55,727 nt of DNA, taken from NCBI GenBank assembly GCA_017628755.1, contig JAGBYM010000095.1, forward strand, positions 1 through 55,727. The letters are read 5' to 3'. The stretch comes from Clostridia bacterium. GTDB lineage: Bacteria; Bacillota; Clostridia; Oscillospirales; CAG-272. This document shows positions 15,877 to 23,518 of the stretch, in pieces. The position numbers were made by a program, and so were the translations under genes. The first letter of the stretch is position 1, and every line of letters begins with the position of its first letter. The notes beneath the pieces are model-generated. The model saw only the letters and a program-made list of their open reading frames with translations. It had not been told where the DNA came from and ran no database searches.

Positions 15877-15930
15877 CGGGGCGTCGCCCCGTACCCCACT
15901 TAAGGAACTTTTTGAAAAAAGTTCCTTAAG
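15877..15930. repeat. Double-hairpin intergenic repeat
   Basis: Two adjacent hairpins: CGGGGC-GTC-GCCCCG (15877-15891) and a 15-bp stem CTTAAGGAACTTTTT-GA-AAAAAGTTCCTTAAG (15899-15930). They lie between converging genes and could act as a terminator for the minus-strand SGNH gene. The arrangement looks like a dispersed clostridial repeat, but only one copy is in this window. Confidence 0.65.
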
Positions 15931-15952
15931 AATCTTCAAAAACTTTCCGCTA

Positions 15953-16570
15953 TTAGAGATTCCGGATATACTCCGCAAACACATCTGCCATATGCTTACA
16001 AGCTTTTTCTGACATATGAGTTCCGTCGGGCATGGACTCGGGGTTGAAGGGATCGAGCTCGGGATCATCGTGGAAGTTCAGCGGCTCAATGCCCTCGCTT
16101 CGGCAAACTGCTACGAAAGCATTGTGGAAGTCAATATGCTTAAGGTCATCGTTTCTCTTCTGCGGCTCTTTTTTCTTTCTCATAGAGTCCGAGACGATAA
16201 GGCGGGACTCGGGGTAATCACTCTTGATCATTCTGATAAGCGATCGGAGCGCGCCGCAGTAAGTATAGGGATCGGTCGAATCGATCTCACCGAGAGGAAT
16301 GCAATGGTTGCAGTCGTTGCCGCCACCCTGGACGATGATGATATCCGCGCCGTGCTCCATCATAGGCGCGCGTTCAAAATAGCTGTCCTCTCTTCCCTCC
16401 TGCTTTGCGATATTCGTACCGCTGACGCCGTAATTTCGCGTCACACAGCGCAGACGGAGGCCGAGCAGGACGGGATAATTGATCTCCTTGGTCTTGATGC
16501 CCTCGTTGTCAATAAGGATACGGGTATTCGACGCACCAAGGCAGTTTATCACAAGTTTTTCAGTATTCAT
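15953..16570 (-). CDS. SGNH/GDSL-type hydrolase
   Basis: 205 residues, no signal peptide, so cytoplasmic. The four SGNH blocks are present: block I CLGASNT with nucleophile S14, block II NYGVSGTNI, block III QGGGND with N85, and block V PDGTHMS with D182 and H185. Members are esterases or lipases, including carbohydrate deacetylases and acyl hydrolases. Block I is GASN rather than GDSL, as is common in the SGNH subgroup. AAGGA precedes ATG 16570. It has its own promoter at 16599-16627. Substrate unknown; removing acetyl groups from imported sugars would fit the carbohydrate theme but is only an inference. Confidence 0.87.
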   Translation of the reverse strand: MNTEKLVINCLGASNTRILIDNEGIKTKEINYPVLLGLRLRCVTRNYGVSGTNIAKQEGREDSYFERAPMMEHGADIIIVQGGGNDCNHCIPLGEIDSTDPYTYCGALRSLIRMIKSDYPESRLIVSDSMRKKKEPQKRNDDLKHIDFHNAFVAVCRSEGIEPLNFHDDPELDPFNPESMPDGTHMSEKACKHMADVFAEYIRNL

Positions 16571-16598
16571 TAAAAAGCTTCCTTATTCATTTTTCTAA

Positions 16599-16627
16599 AG
16601 TATAGCACAAGTTTGAGAGTTTGTCAA
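16599..16627 (-). promoter_or_regulatory. Sigma-A promoter for the SGNH hydrolase gene
   Basis: Minus strand TTGACA (16622-16627), 17 bp and TATACT (16599-16604). The -35 box is fused to the T-run of the preceding terminator. Confidence 0.85.
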
Positions 16628-16671
16628 TAAAAAATCGGCGATAATACCGAATTTCGGTATCATCGCCGATT
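16628..16671 (-). terminator. Terminator of the ABC/nuclease operon
   Basis: On the minus strand a 19-bp stem AATCGGCGATGATACCGAA / TTCGGTATTATCGCCGATT with one G-U pair, followed by TTTTTATT. It ends the operon that runs down from about 24.6 kb. Confidence 0.92.
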
Positions 16672-16687
16672 ATATTGTTTTTTGATA

Positions 16688-18703
16688 TTACTTTACGAAA
16701 ACTGCGTGGAAGCAGCCGGAATCGGAAGCCATGGGGCCAATGGTGGTAAATGTACCGTCAGCCTTGGTACCGAAGATGAAGGATCCACCCTCAACTGCGC
16801 CAACGAAGGTCTTGAGAGTTTCGTCATAGGTATAAACGGTGGAAGCAGCCGCATCAAACTTTGCATTGGTGTAGTTGCCGCTCTTGACCATGTTGATATA
16901 GGTCTTGGTGCCGTTTACCATGCAGTAGAAGTAATAACCGCCGGTGGTCTCCTCGATGAATACGTCAACAGATGCAGCCTTGTCCTCTGTGGTAGCCATA
17001 TAGTAGCCATCCATAGCGCCGGTGATGTAGAGGGTCTTCTTTGCGTTACCCTGAACAAAGCCGAACTTGTATGCAGTACCTACAACAGGCTTAACTGCAT
17101 CAAGAGTCTGCGCGGGAGCAGCGGGCTCGGTGGTTGCGCCGCCCTGACCCTTAACAAGCTCCTGGAGGCAAGCGTTCTTGAGCTGAGGACCGTTGTAGTT
17201 GGAAACTACGCTGAGAACGGTAATGGTATCGCCTGCTACGGGCTTGTCGGTAAGAGCGTCGTAACGAACTGCGCCGTCCTTGTCATAAAGACCGTAAATG
17301 TAGATCTTGTTACCTGCTTCGTCCTGAATATACAGGTTACCGTATGTGGTATTTGCAACCTCGGTAACGGTACCCTTGATGAGGTATTTCTCTGTGGTAG
17401 CGGTGTTGTGTGCGAGATTGTTACCGATTGTGAGAGCCTCGCTGATGGGGGTAGTACCGCTTACGGGCTTCTCAAGCTTCTGGAGAGCAGCGTTCTTGAG
17501 CTGGGGACCGTTGTAGTTGCAAACCTGGCTCATAACGGTGATGGTGTCGCCAACCTGGGGCTTATCGGTCATAGCATCGTAACGAACAGAACCGTCAGCG
17601 GAGTAGAGACCGTAAACGTAAAGGGTGTTGCCCTCAGAGTCCTTGATGTAGAGGTTACCGTACTGCTCGTTCTTGATCTCGGTAACTTCACCCTTAACGA
17701 GGTACTTCTCAACGGTGTTGGTATTGTGCTCGAGCTTTTCGCCGATAGCAAGGATGTCCTTGATAGCGGTGAGAGTTGTGGGATCCTTGGGAGCCTCATC
17801 GGGAACGAACGCGTCAGCAGCATCCTTGTTCATGAAGGATACTACGAACTGGCTGATGCCGGTGTTCTCGGGGGTGATGTAGGAGGACTCGGAGATGCAA
17901 GCGGTCTCATAGGAGCCGTATGTACCGAAAACGTAATCCGCGTTGTCACACTTGGTGAACCAAGCGTTTACGTTTGCCTGATAGGTGAATACGCTGGAGT
18001 TTTCTGCGCTGAAGCCAACGTACTTGCTGATCTTGCCATCTTCTGCGGTGGTGGTGTGAGCGTAAATGTAGGTCTTAACGCCGTTGATGGTGGTGTAGAT
18101 CTTTACGCCGCCGTCAGCCTTCTCAACCATGAACTCTGCTCCCTCTGCGGGAGTTGCGGAAGAGAGGATGAACTTGTTCTCGTTGTTCTGGGACTCGCTC
18201 TTGAGGAAGAGGGTCTTGCCTACGCTAGCCTGAACCATGAAGAGCTTGTAAACTTCGCCTTCCTGGGGATCGGTAACTGCAGCGGAGTTATCGTAAACGG
18301 GAAGGATTCTGCCGAAGCTCTTGGTCTCGGAGTTGCCTGCCGCATCCTTAACAGTAGCGGTGAGGGTGTAAGCGGTTTCAGCCTCGTTCTTGGAGGGAAG
18401 CTTTACGGTGTAGGTGCCGTTCTCTGCAACGATCTCGATGCCCTCGAGGTCAACGGTCCAGGTGATCTCGAACTTAACGTCGCCGATCGGAACCTGAGCG
18501 ATGAGGAGGTAGTCTGCGGGGGTCTTCTTGCCCTCGTCGGACTTGTACATGGAGTTGAGGTACTCAACCGCATCGGCAAGGGTAGCTGCCTCTTCTGCGG
18601 GATCGGTATTGGGTGTGGTCTCTTCGCCTTCATTGCCGGTGCAAGCTACGAAGGTAGCGCAAAGCATCGAAAGAAGGAGAAGGATAGCTAAAAACTTTTT
18701 CAT
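16688..18703 (-). CDS. Lipoprotein with Ig-like domain, two flanking repeats and two OB-fold-like repeats
   Basis: 671 residues. Lipobox FVAC (Cys21). About 55-135 resembles a degenerate bacterial Ig-like domain. A repeated domain A occurs at about 147-292 and again at 540-671 (shared YKF/YKLF..VQ....KTL, NG.KTYI, S.V.TY). Between them are two tandem OB-fold-like repeats at about 310-412 and 416-518 (EKYL.KG.VTE......YGNLYI.D, YGLY..DG.VRYDA.TDKP, NYNGPQLKNA). Such OB repeats occur in secreted nucleases and nucleic-acid-binding surface proteins. It is the last gene of the ABC transporter operon, 25 bp after the thermonuclease lipoprotein, with AAGGAG before ATG 18703. Probable role: binding at the cell surface, perhaps of nucleic acid; this is an inference. 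Confidence 0.8.
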   Translation of the reverse strand: MKKFLAILLLLSMLCATFVACTGNEGEETTPNTDPAEEAATLADAVEYLNSMYKSDEGKKTPADYLLIAQVPIGDVKFEITWTVDLEGIEIVAENGTYTVKLPSKNEAETAYTLTATVKDAAGNSETKSFGRILPVYDNSAAVTDPQEGEVYKLFMVQASVGKTLFLKSESQNNENKFILSSATPAEGAEFMVEKADGGVKIYTTINGVKTYIYAHTTTAEDGKISKYVGFSAENSSVFTYQANVNAWFTKCDNADYVFGTYGSYETACISESSYITPENTGISQFVVSFMNKDAADAFVPDEAPKDPTTLTAIKDILAIGEKLEHNTNTVEKYLVKGEVTEIKNEQYGNLYIKDSEGNTLYVYGLYSADGSVRYDAMTDKPQVGDTITVMSQVCNYNGPQLKNAALQKLEKPVSGTTPISEALTIGNNLAHNTATTEKYLIKGTVTEVANTTYGNLYIQDEAGNKIYIYGLYDKDGAVRYDALTDKPVAGDTITVLSVVSNYNGPQLKNACLQELVKGQGGATTEPAAPAQTLDAVKPVVGTAYKFGFVQGNAKKTLYITGAMDGYYMATTEDKAASVDVFIEETTGGYYFYCMVNGTKTYINMVKSGNYTNAKFDAAASTVYTYDETLKTFVGAVEGGSFIFGTKADGTFTTIGPMASDSGCFHAVFVK

Positions 18704-18728
18704 GATAGCTCCTTAATTTTATGATTCA

Positions 18729-20108
18729 TTAATTAAATGTAATATCGTTCACGGAGAACACCTTAAGCTGATATTCGCCGTTAAACACGTCAACAACGCC
18801 GCGGGCGTCGATCTTGCTTCCGATGGGGAATGCATCGGCTGTGATCGTCTTTCCGCTTTCGTCCTTAAGGACGATCGTGCGGACTACGATCTCGGTGCCG
18901 TCCTCTGCTTCGCAGGTGATCGAAAGCGCGCCGTAGTTCGAGCTGTCCTCATTCGTGGTAGTATAGATGCTCTTGATGGTAAGACCCTTAAGAGTCGCTG
19001 TACCATGCATGGTGAGGAAGCCGCGGTCGAAGGTCTTTTCAACGATAGACTCGTTTTCGCCTTCAACTACAGTGATATTGAGTGTGACCTTCTCTGTGAG
19101 AAGATCCTTTGCCGAAACCTCGGTATAAGCACCCTCGTGACCCTGGCTGATAAGCTTGATATTCGACTCATCGTCGGGACGCATAGCGTTGTACTTGATA
19201 TCCGAGATCTGATATGTTCCGCCGGTCTCGTAATACTGTACCGAGCCGACTATGAGAACTCTGTTGCCGACTGTCAGTATTTCCTGACCGAAATAGTCGA
19301 GTGAGAAACCGTAGTAGACCTGGATTCCGAAGTAGAGTCCGGTCTCCTCGTCGTATTCCTCGACGTATGCGGTGTTACCCGAATTTCTTACAACAACACC
19401 CTCGAAGCCGACGCTCTTGTCCTTATAGGACTCGATATTGGTCTTGAGCTCCTTGAGTGTAAGCGGCATTGCCGCGCCATAGTAGAAATCGGGGTCCTTT
19501 TCCCTGGAATGAACGTGAAGCTTATGGGAGGAAGCCTGATAGAGGATCTGATTGCAGATATCAGCGTAGCTGGTATCCGAAATCTTGGATGCCACAGCGA
19601 GACCGTTCTGGAGGATCTCGAGGTTGAGACAACGGTAATCGGTCATCTCAGCGGTCTTGTACCATACCCAAACGAGGTATCTGTCGCCGGTGGAGTCGGG
19701 ATCCCATTTGTCGCTGTCGGATTCAAGGATGATGGAGGTCGCCTTCATAAGGGTTTCCTTAGTATAATTGGAAGCCTTTTTGCCCCAGGGCTCGATTTGA
19801 CCCGTGGACTCGGGGGTATTGATAGCAAGGTATCTTGCCTTGAGAAGTCCGGAGTCGATCACGGATGCGGGGACGTTGAAGTGGGTAGTGTCGCCGTCAA
19901 CGTAGGTCTTGACGGTTGCTTCGGTATGAACTCTGCCCGAGTTCGGATCAAACTTGAGGTTTGCCGCAAGATCAACGAACTCGCCGATCTCGCCCGAGCC
20001 TGCGGGAGTGCTTGTATCTTCCGCTTCGCCTCCGTCGCAGGCAACAAACGCGCCTGCGAGAAGAACGAGAGCGAGAAGGAGACTAAAGAGTCTTGAAAAC
20101 TTCTTCAT
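18729..20108 (-). CDS. Surface lipoprotein with thermonuclease (SNase) domain and OB-fold-like domains
   Basis: 459 residues from ATG 20108 (MKKFSRLF). A TTG at 20123, directly after the upstream stop, is also possible; neither has a clear Shine-Dalgarno, so translation may be coupled. Lipobox FVAC (Cys24). The SNase domain (about 55-205) shows YVDGDTTHF (D71, D73), ARYLAINTPE (R92, E100) and GDRYLVW (R143), matching SNase D21, R35, E43 and R87. The SNase Ca-ligand D40 is replaced by Asn (INTPE). About 215-320 and 330-459 look like OB-fold domains, as in the B. subtilis surface nuclease YhcR. Expected to cut DNA or RNA outside the cell. Cotranscribed with an ABC importer. Confidence 0.85.
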   Translation of the reverse strand: MKKFSRLFSLLLALVLLAGAFVACDGGEAEDTSTPAGSGEIGEFVDLAANLKFDPNSGRVHTEATVKTYVDGDTTHFNVPASVIDSGLLKARYLAINTPESTGQIEPWGKKASNYTKETLMKATSIILESDSDKWDPDSTGDRYLVWVWYKTAEMTDYRCLNLEILQNGLAVASKISDTSYADICNQILYQASSHKLHVHSREKDPDFYYGAAMPLTLKELKTNIESYKDKSVGFEGVVVRNSGNTAYVEEYDEETGLYFGIQVYYGFSLDYFGQEILTVGNRVLIVGSVQYYETGGTYQISDIKYNAMRPDDESNIKLISQGHEGAYTEVSAKDLLTEKVTLNITVVEGENESIVEKTFDRGFLTMHGTATLKGLTIKSIYTTTNEDSSNYGALSITCEAEDGTEIVVRTIVLKDESGKTITADAFPIGSKIDARGVVDVFNGEYQLKVFSVNDITFN

Positions 20109-20123
20109 TATTTCAATAATCAA

Positions 20124-21581
20124 TTAGTGAGCTGCGTATTCGCACTCGTAGATAGCTGCCTCAAAGAGTTCCTTGATCTTAGCGTCAACATCGGAACCGG
20201 TGTAAACGAGTGCGCTCTGCATAAGCTTACCTACCTCGTCACGTGCTGCGGAAGAACCGTTGAACGCGGGAGATACGAAGTATGCGTTGCTCTGGGAGAG
20301 AGCGAGCTTAACCGACAGTGCGGTAAGGTTGTTGATACCGTTAGCCTTATCGAGCCACTGCTGATATACAGTGTTCGACTGAACAGACTGGATAACGGGA
20401 GCATAACCCGATGCCATCGAGAATGCTGCCTGGAATTCAACGTTGGTGGTGAGGAACTTAACGAAGAGCCAGGATGCTACAACTTCCTGAGGATTGCTAT
20501 CCTTGAAGATGCAGAGGGAGGGACCCTGAGAAATTACCTTGGGAGCGTCGGGGTTAACCTGAGGAATGGTTGCCATATCGGTCTCAAAGAGAGCGTTGCC
20601 GTCAACCTGGGGAGGCTGCTGATAGCTTGCGCCACCGGTGGAACCGATTACCATATAGCACTTCTGACCCTCGGTAGCGGTAAAGAGACCGGAAGTATAA
20701 GAACCGTAGATCTCCTCGGTGGTTACCCATCCGTTCTGATGCCACTCGCGGAACATCTTAACGAAGCCTCGGTTAGTATCGTTATCGAACTTGAAGTGGC
20801 CGTTCTTATCAAGGCTGGTGTAATCGGAGCCGTACTGCTCGCACATGGTGATGAACCAGTTAGCCTCGGAGTCATAGCCGAGAGGTACGCAGTCGGGGTC
20901 GATAGCCTTGATCTGCTCGCAGAGCTTGCCCATCTCTTCCCAGGTCTTGGGAACAGAGAGACCGTTCTGCTCAAAGAAGGTCTTGTTGTAGTAGAGAGCC
21001 TCGGTGGACTTGGACATGGGGAGAGTGTACATAGTTCCCGCAGCGTCGAATGCGGTACCCTCAGCATAGTAGCCGGGGATGAAATCCGCGATCTGCTCAG
21101 CGGTGAAGCCGAGAGCGGAGGTGTTGCCGTTTGCATCGGTAACGGTGATGGTGCTCTCGATGAAGTTATCGAGCGGAACTACTGCCTTTGCTACGTTGTA
21201 AAGAGCAACGTGGTCGGGATAGCAGTATGCGATGTTAGGCTGGTTGCCTGCGGTGAGCGCGGTCTTGATCTGATCGCGTACGCCGTCGTAGTCACCCTGA
21301 GAAGAGTGCTCGATGGTGATGTTGGGGTAAAGCTTGTTGAACTCGGGGATATAGGTGTCGAGTACTGTCTGAAGCCTTGCGCCCATGGAGTGGTAGAAGG
21401 TGATGGTTACTTCGCTTCCGTCGTAGCCCTCTGCGGGTACGTCGTATCTGACCTTGTTTGCGCCGTTACCACCGTTTTCGCCTTCGTTGCCCGAATCACC
21501 GGTGTTGCCACAGCTTACCATTGCAACAGCACTTACGAGCATAGCGAGAACGAGGAGGAGCGAGATGATTCTCTTTTTCAT
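20124..21581 (-). CDS. ABC importer extracellular solute-binding lipoprotein (UgpB-like family 1)
   Basis: 485 residues. Lipobox MVSC (Cys24), a Gly/Asn-rich linker, then EVTITFYHSMGARLQTVLD, typical of UgpB-type family 1 binding proteins that carry sugars, glycerophosphate or glycerophosphodiesters. ALYYNKTFFEQNGLSVPKTWEE is the conserved hinge-region segment of the family. It would catch the substrate outside the membrane and deliver it to the permeases encoded just upstream. AAAGGA precedes ATG 21581. A stem-loop at 21614-21643 lies between it and the permease gene, an arrangement that often raises binding-protein expression over the permease. The specific substrate is unknown; the downstream nuclease gene hints at a nucleic-acid breakdown product. 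Confidence 0.9.
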   Translation of the reverse strand: MKKRIISLLLVLAMLVSAVAMVSCGNTGDSGNEGENGGNGANKVRYDVPAEGYDGSEVTITFYHSMGARLQTVLDTYIPEFNKLYPNITIEHSSQGDYDGVRDQIKTALTAGNQPNIAYCYPDHVALYNVAKAVVPLDNFIESTITVTDANGNTSALGFTAEQIADFIPGYYAEGTAFDAAGTMYTLPMSKSTEALYYNKTFFEQNGLSVPKTWEEMGKLCEQIKAIDPDCVPLGYDSEANWFITMCEQYGSDYTSLDKNGHFKFDNDTNRGFVKMFREWHQNGWVTTEEIYGSYTSGLFTATEGQKCYMVIGSTGGASYQQPPQVDGNALFETDMATIPQVNPDAPKVISQGPSLCIFKDSNPQEVVASWLFVKFLTTNVEFQAAFSMASGYAPVIQSVQSNTVYQQWLDKANGINNLTALSVKLALSQSNAYFVSPAFNGSSAARDEVGKLMQSALVYTGSDVDAKIKELFEAAIYECEYAAH

Positions 21582-21613
21582 TTCTGAAATCCTTTCAAAT
21601 TGTGTTTTATTTT

Positions 21614-21643
21614 GTTAAGCGGAGTTGGCGTTCCGCGTTTAAC
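21614..21643 (-). promoter_or_regulatory. Intercistronic stem-loop before the binding-protein gene
   Basis: On the minus strand GTTAA-ac-GCGGA-acgccaac-TCCGC-TTAAC forms a hairpin without a T-run, so it is not a terminator. It probably protects or segments the mRNA between permease and binding-protein genes. Confidence 0.6.
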
Positions 21644-21656
21644 CTTGGTTAAATAA

Positions 21657-22550
21657 TTAACCCTTGATGCCGCTTCTCGATACGCCCTTCATAATATACT
21701 TACGAAGGAAGATGAATACGAGGAAGAGGGGGATCGATACGACGGTAACCGCCGCCATCTGAACGGGGATGTTCGCCTGACCCGACATATCGGTGAAGGC
21801 GTCACGGAGACCGTTTGTGATGAGTCGGTAATCGTCGGTAGAGGTAACAAGACGGGGCCAGACGTAGGAGTTCCATGCGCCCATCATCTTAAGAATGGTG
21901 ATCGAAATGAGGTTCGGGAGGGACAGCGGGATCATAACCTTCCAGAGATACTTCAGGTCAGTCGTGCCGTCAACCTTTGCGGCAAGATAGAGCTCGTTGG
22001 GAATCTGCAGGAAGTTCTGGCGGAGCAGATAGATATAGAAAACGCTGACAAGGAAGGGTACGATAAGAACGGTATAGCTGTCAAGCCAACCGAACTTGGT
22101 TACTGTTACGTAGTTTGTGATCGTGAAGAGCTCACCGGGGATCATCATAGTTGCAAGAAGTGCCGCAAAGAGCGCGTTCTTGCCCTTGAACTCGAGTCTC
22201 GCAAATGCGAAAGCAGAGAGAACCGTGACAACGAGCGAGAGGATCGTGGATACGATACCAACGTAAACGGTGTTCATAAAGAGCTTACCGAGGTTTGCCG
22301 CGGTAAATGCTTCAAGGTAGTTGCCCCACATGATCTCCTGCGGGAAGAGAGTGGGAACGGGGAGACGGTATTCCGCGGTGTTCTTGAGGGATGAAATGAT
22401 CATCCAGTAGAAGGGGAATACGATGATCAGCGCCATTACAATGAGGAAGGCGTAAAGAAGGAACTGGACGAGGATCTTGGTGACCTTCTGCATCGCGGTT
22501 ACCTTCTGCATGTCTTTTTCATGCATAGTGGACATAAGTTTATCAGCCAT
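21657..22550 (-). CDS. Carbohydrate ABC transporter permease (MalG/UgpE type)
   Basis: 297 residues with six predicted membrane helices, the first at about 28-50. The cytoplasmic EAA loop reads LAAKVDGTTDLKYLWKVMIPLSLPN, which contacts the ATPase. It forms the inner-membrane channel together with the other permease. GGAGG upstream of ATG 22550 overlaps the stop of the partner gene, showing tight operon packing. The C-terminal KGVSRSGIKG is typical of the MalG group. Confidence 0.93.
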   Translation of the reverse strand: MADKLMSTMHEKDMQKVTAMQKVTKILVQFLLYAFLIVMALIIVFPFYWMIISSLKNTAEYRLPVPTLFPQEIMWGNYLEAFTAANLGKLFMNTVYVGIVSTILSLVVTVLSAFAFARLEFKGKNALFAALLATMMIPGELFTITNYVTVTKFGWLDSYTVLIVPFLVSVFYIYLLRQNFLQIPNELYLAAKVDGTTDLKYLWKVMIPLSLPNLISITILKMMGAWNSYVWPRLVTSTDDYRLITNGLRDAFTDMSGQANIPVQMAAVTVVSIPLFLVFIFLRKYIMKGVSRSGIKG

Positions 22551-22562
22551 GGTGCACCTCCA

Positions 22563-23507
22563 TTAATAATGGGTCTTCTTCTTGCTGACGTACATATTTA
22601 TCATGGTAACGACAAATATGATAGCAAAAAGAATGAGAGCGGCAGCGGATGCGTCACCTTCATGGTTAGCGCCGAGCTGCTTGTAGATGTAACCTACCAT
22701 GGTGTTGAGCGATTCGCCTCCGACCGCCTGCATATCGTCGCCGAAGATACCGACGATGCTGGAGTATTCCTTGAATCCTCCGATAAAGCCGGTGATAACA
22801 ACGTACGCGATCATGGGAGAAAGAAGCGGAACCGTGATCTTTGTGAATACACGGAGACGGGGTGTCGAGTCGATCTTTGCGGCATCGTAATACTGCTTGT
22901 TTACGCTCTGAAGACCGCCAAGAAGGATCAGGATCTTGAAGGGCAGCGCGTTCCATACGATATAAACGGTAAGAACCGCGATGTTTGCCCAATAGCTCGA
23001 GCCCGCGTTGATCCAGTTGACGGGATCCATACCGAAAACGCCGAGAATGTTATTGATAATACCGTAGGAGGGCATAGTTGTGCCGAAGCCGACGATATTG
23101 AACATAGCCTCGAATACCATTCCGATAGCGATCGAGTTGGTTACGTAGGGAAGGAAGAAGATAGTCTGAAGGAATCTTTGGAAGGGCTTGATAGCGTTCA
23201 GACAAACCGCTATGACAAGCGCGAGGATCGTAGAGATCGGAACAGTAAGGACTGTCAGAAGCATGGTGTTCTTAAGGCAGGTGATGAATCCGCCGTAGCC
23301 GACAACCCACTTGAAGTTCTTGATACCGAACTCAAAGGTAAGTTCGCCGCCAAGCTCCTTGAAAAGTCCGTAGCCGTTCCAGAACGCCATACGGAGCGTA
23401 TTGAATATCGGCCAGACTGTGAATATGAGCAAGAGAACAACGGCGGGCAAGAGATATATCCACGCCTTCCATTGATCAAACTTGATCTTTTGCAGGAAAT
23501 TTTTCAT
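22563..23507 (-). CDS. Sugar ABC transporter permease (MalF/UgpA type)
   Basis: 314 residues with six predicted membrane helices, the first at about 15-35 (WIYLLPAVVLLLIF). The EAA loop YYDAAKIDSTPRLRVFTKIT is present. It is the first of two permeases and pairs with the next gene to form the transmembrane pore. It lies 11 bp after the ATPase gene, with its GAGGTG ribosome binding site overlapping that gene's stop. Confidence 0.93.
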   Translation of the reverse strand: MKNFLQKIKFDQWKAWIYLLPAVVLLLIFTVWPIFNTLRMAFWNGYGLFKELGGELTFEFGIKNFKWVVGYGGFITCLKNTMLLTVLTVPISTILALVIAVCLNAIKPFQRFLQTIFFLPYVTNSIAIGMVFEAMFNIVGFGTTMPSYGIINNILGVFGMDPVNWINAGSSYWANIAVLTVYIVWNALPFKILILLGGLQSVNKQYYDAAKIDSTPRLRVFTKITVPLLSPMIAYVVITGFIGGFKEYSSIVGIFGDDMQAVGGESLNTMVGYIYKQLGANHEGDASAAALILFAIIFVVTMINMYVSKKKTHY

Positions 23508-23518
23508 GAATTTTCACC

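Noticed and set aside
20127-21587. A 486-codon open frame on the plus strand opposite the solute-binding gene, and a 669-codon frame (16682-18691) opposite the OB lipoprotein
   Set aside because: They are mirror frames of genes with strong codon bias. The translations have no family motifs, and no ribosome binding site or promoter suits them.
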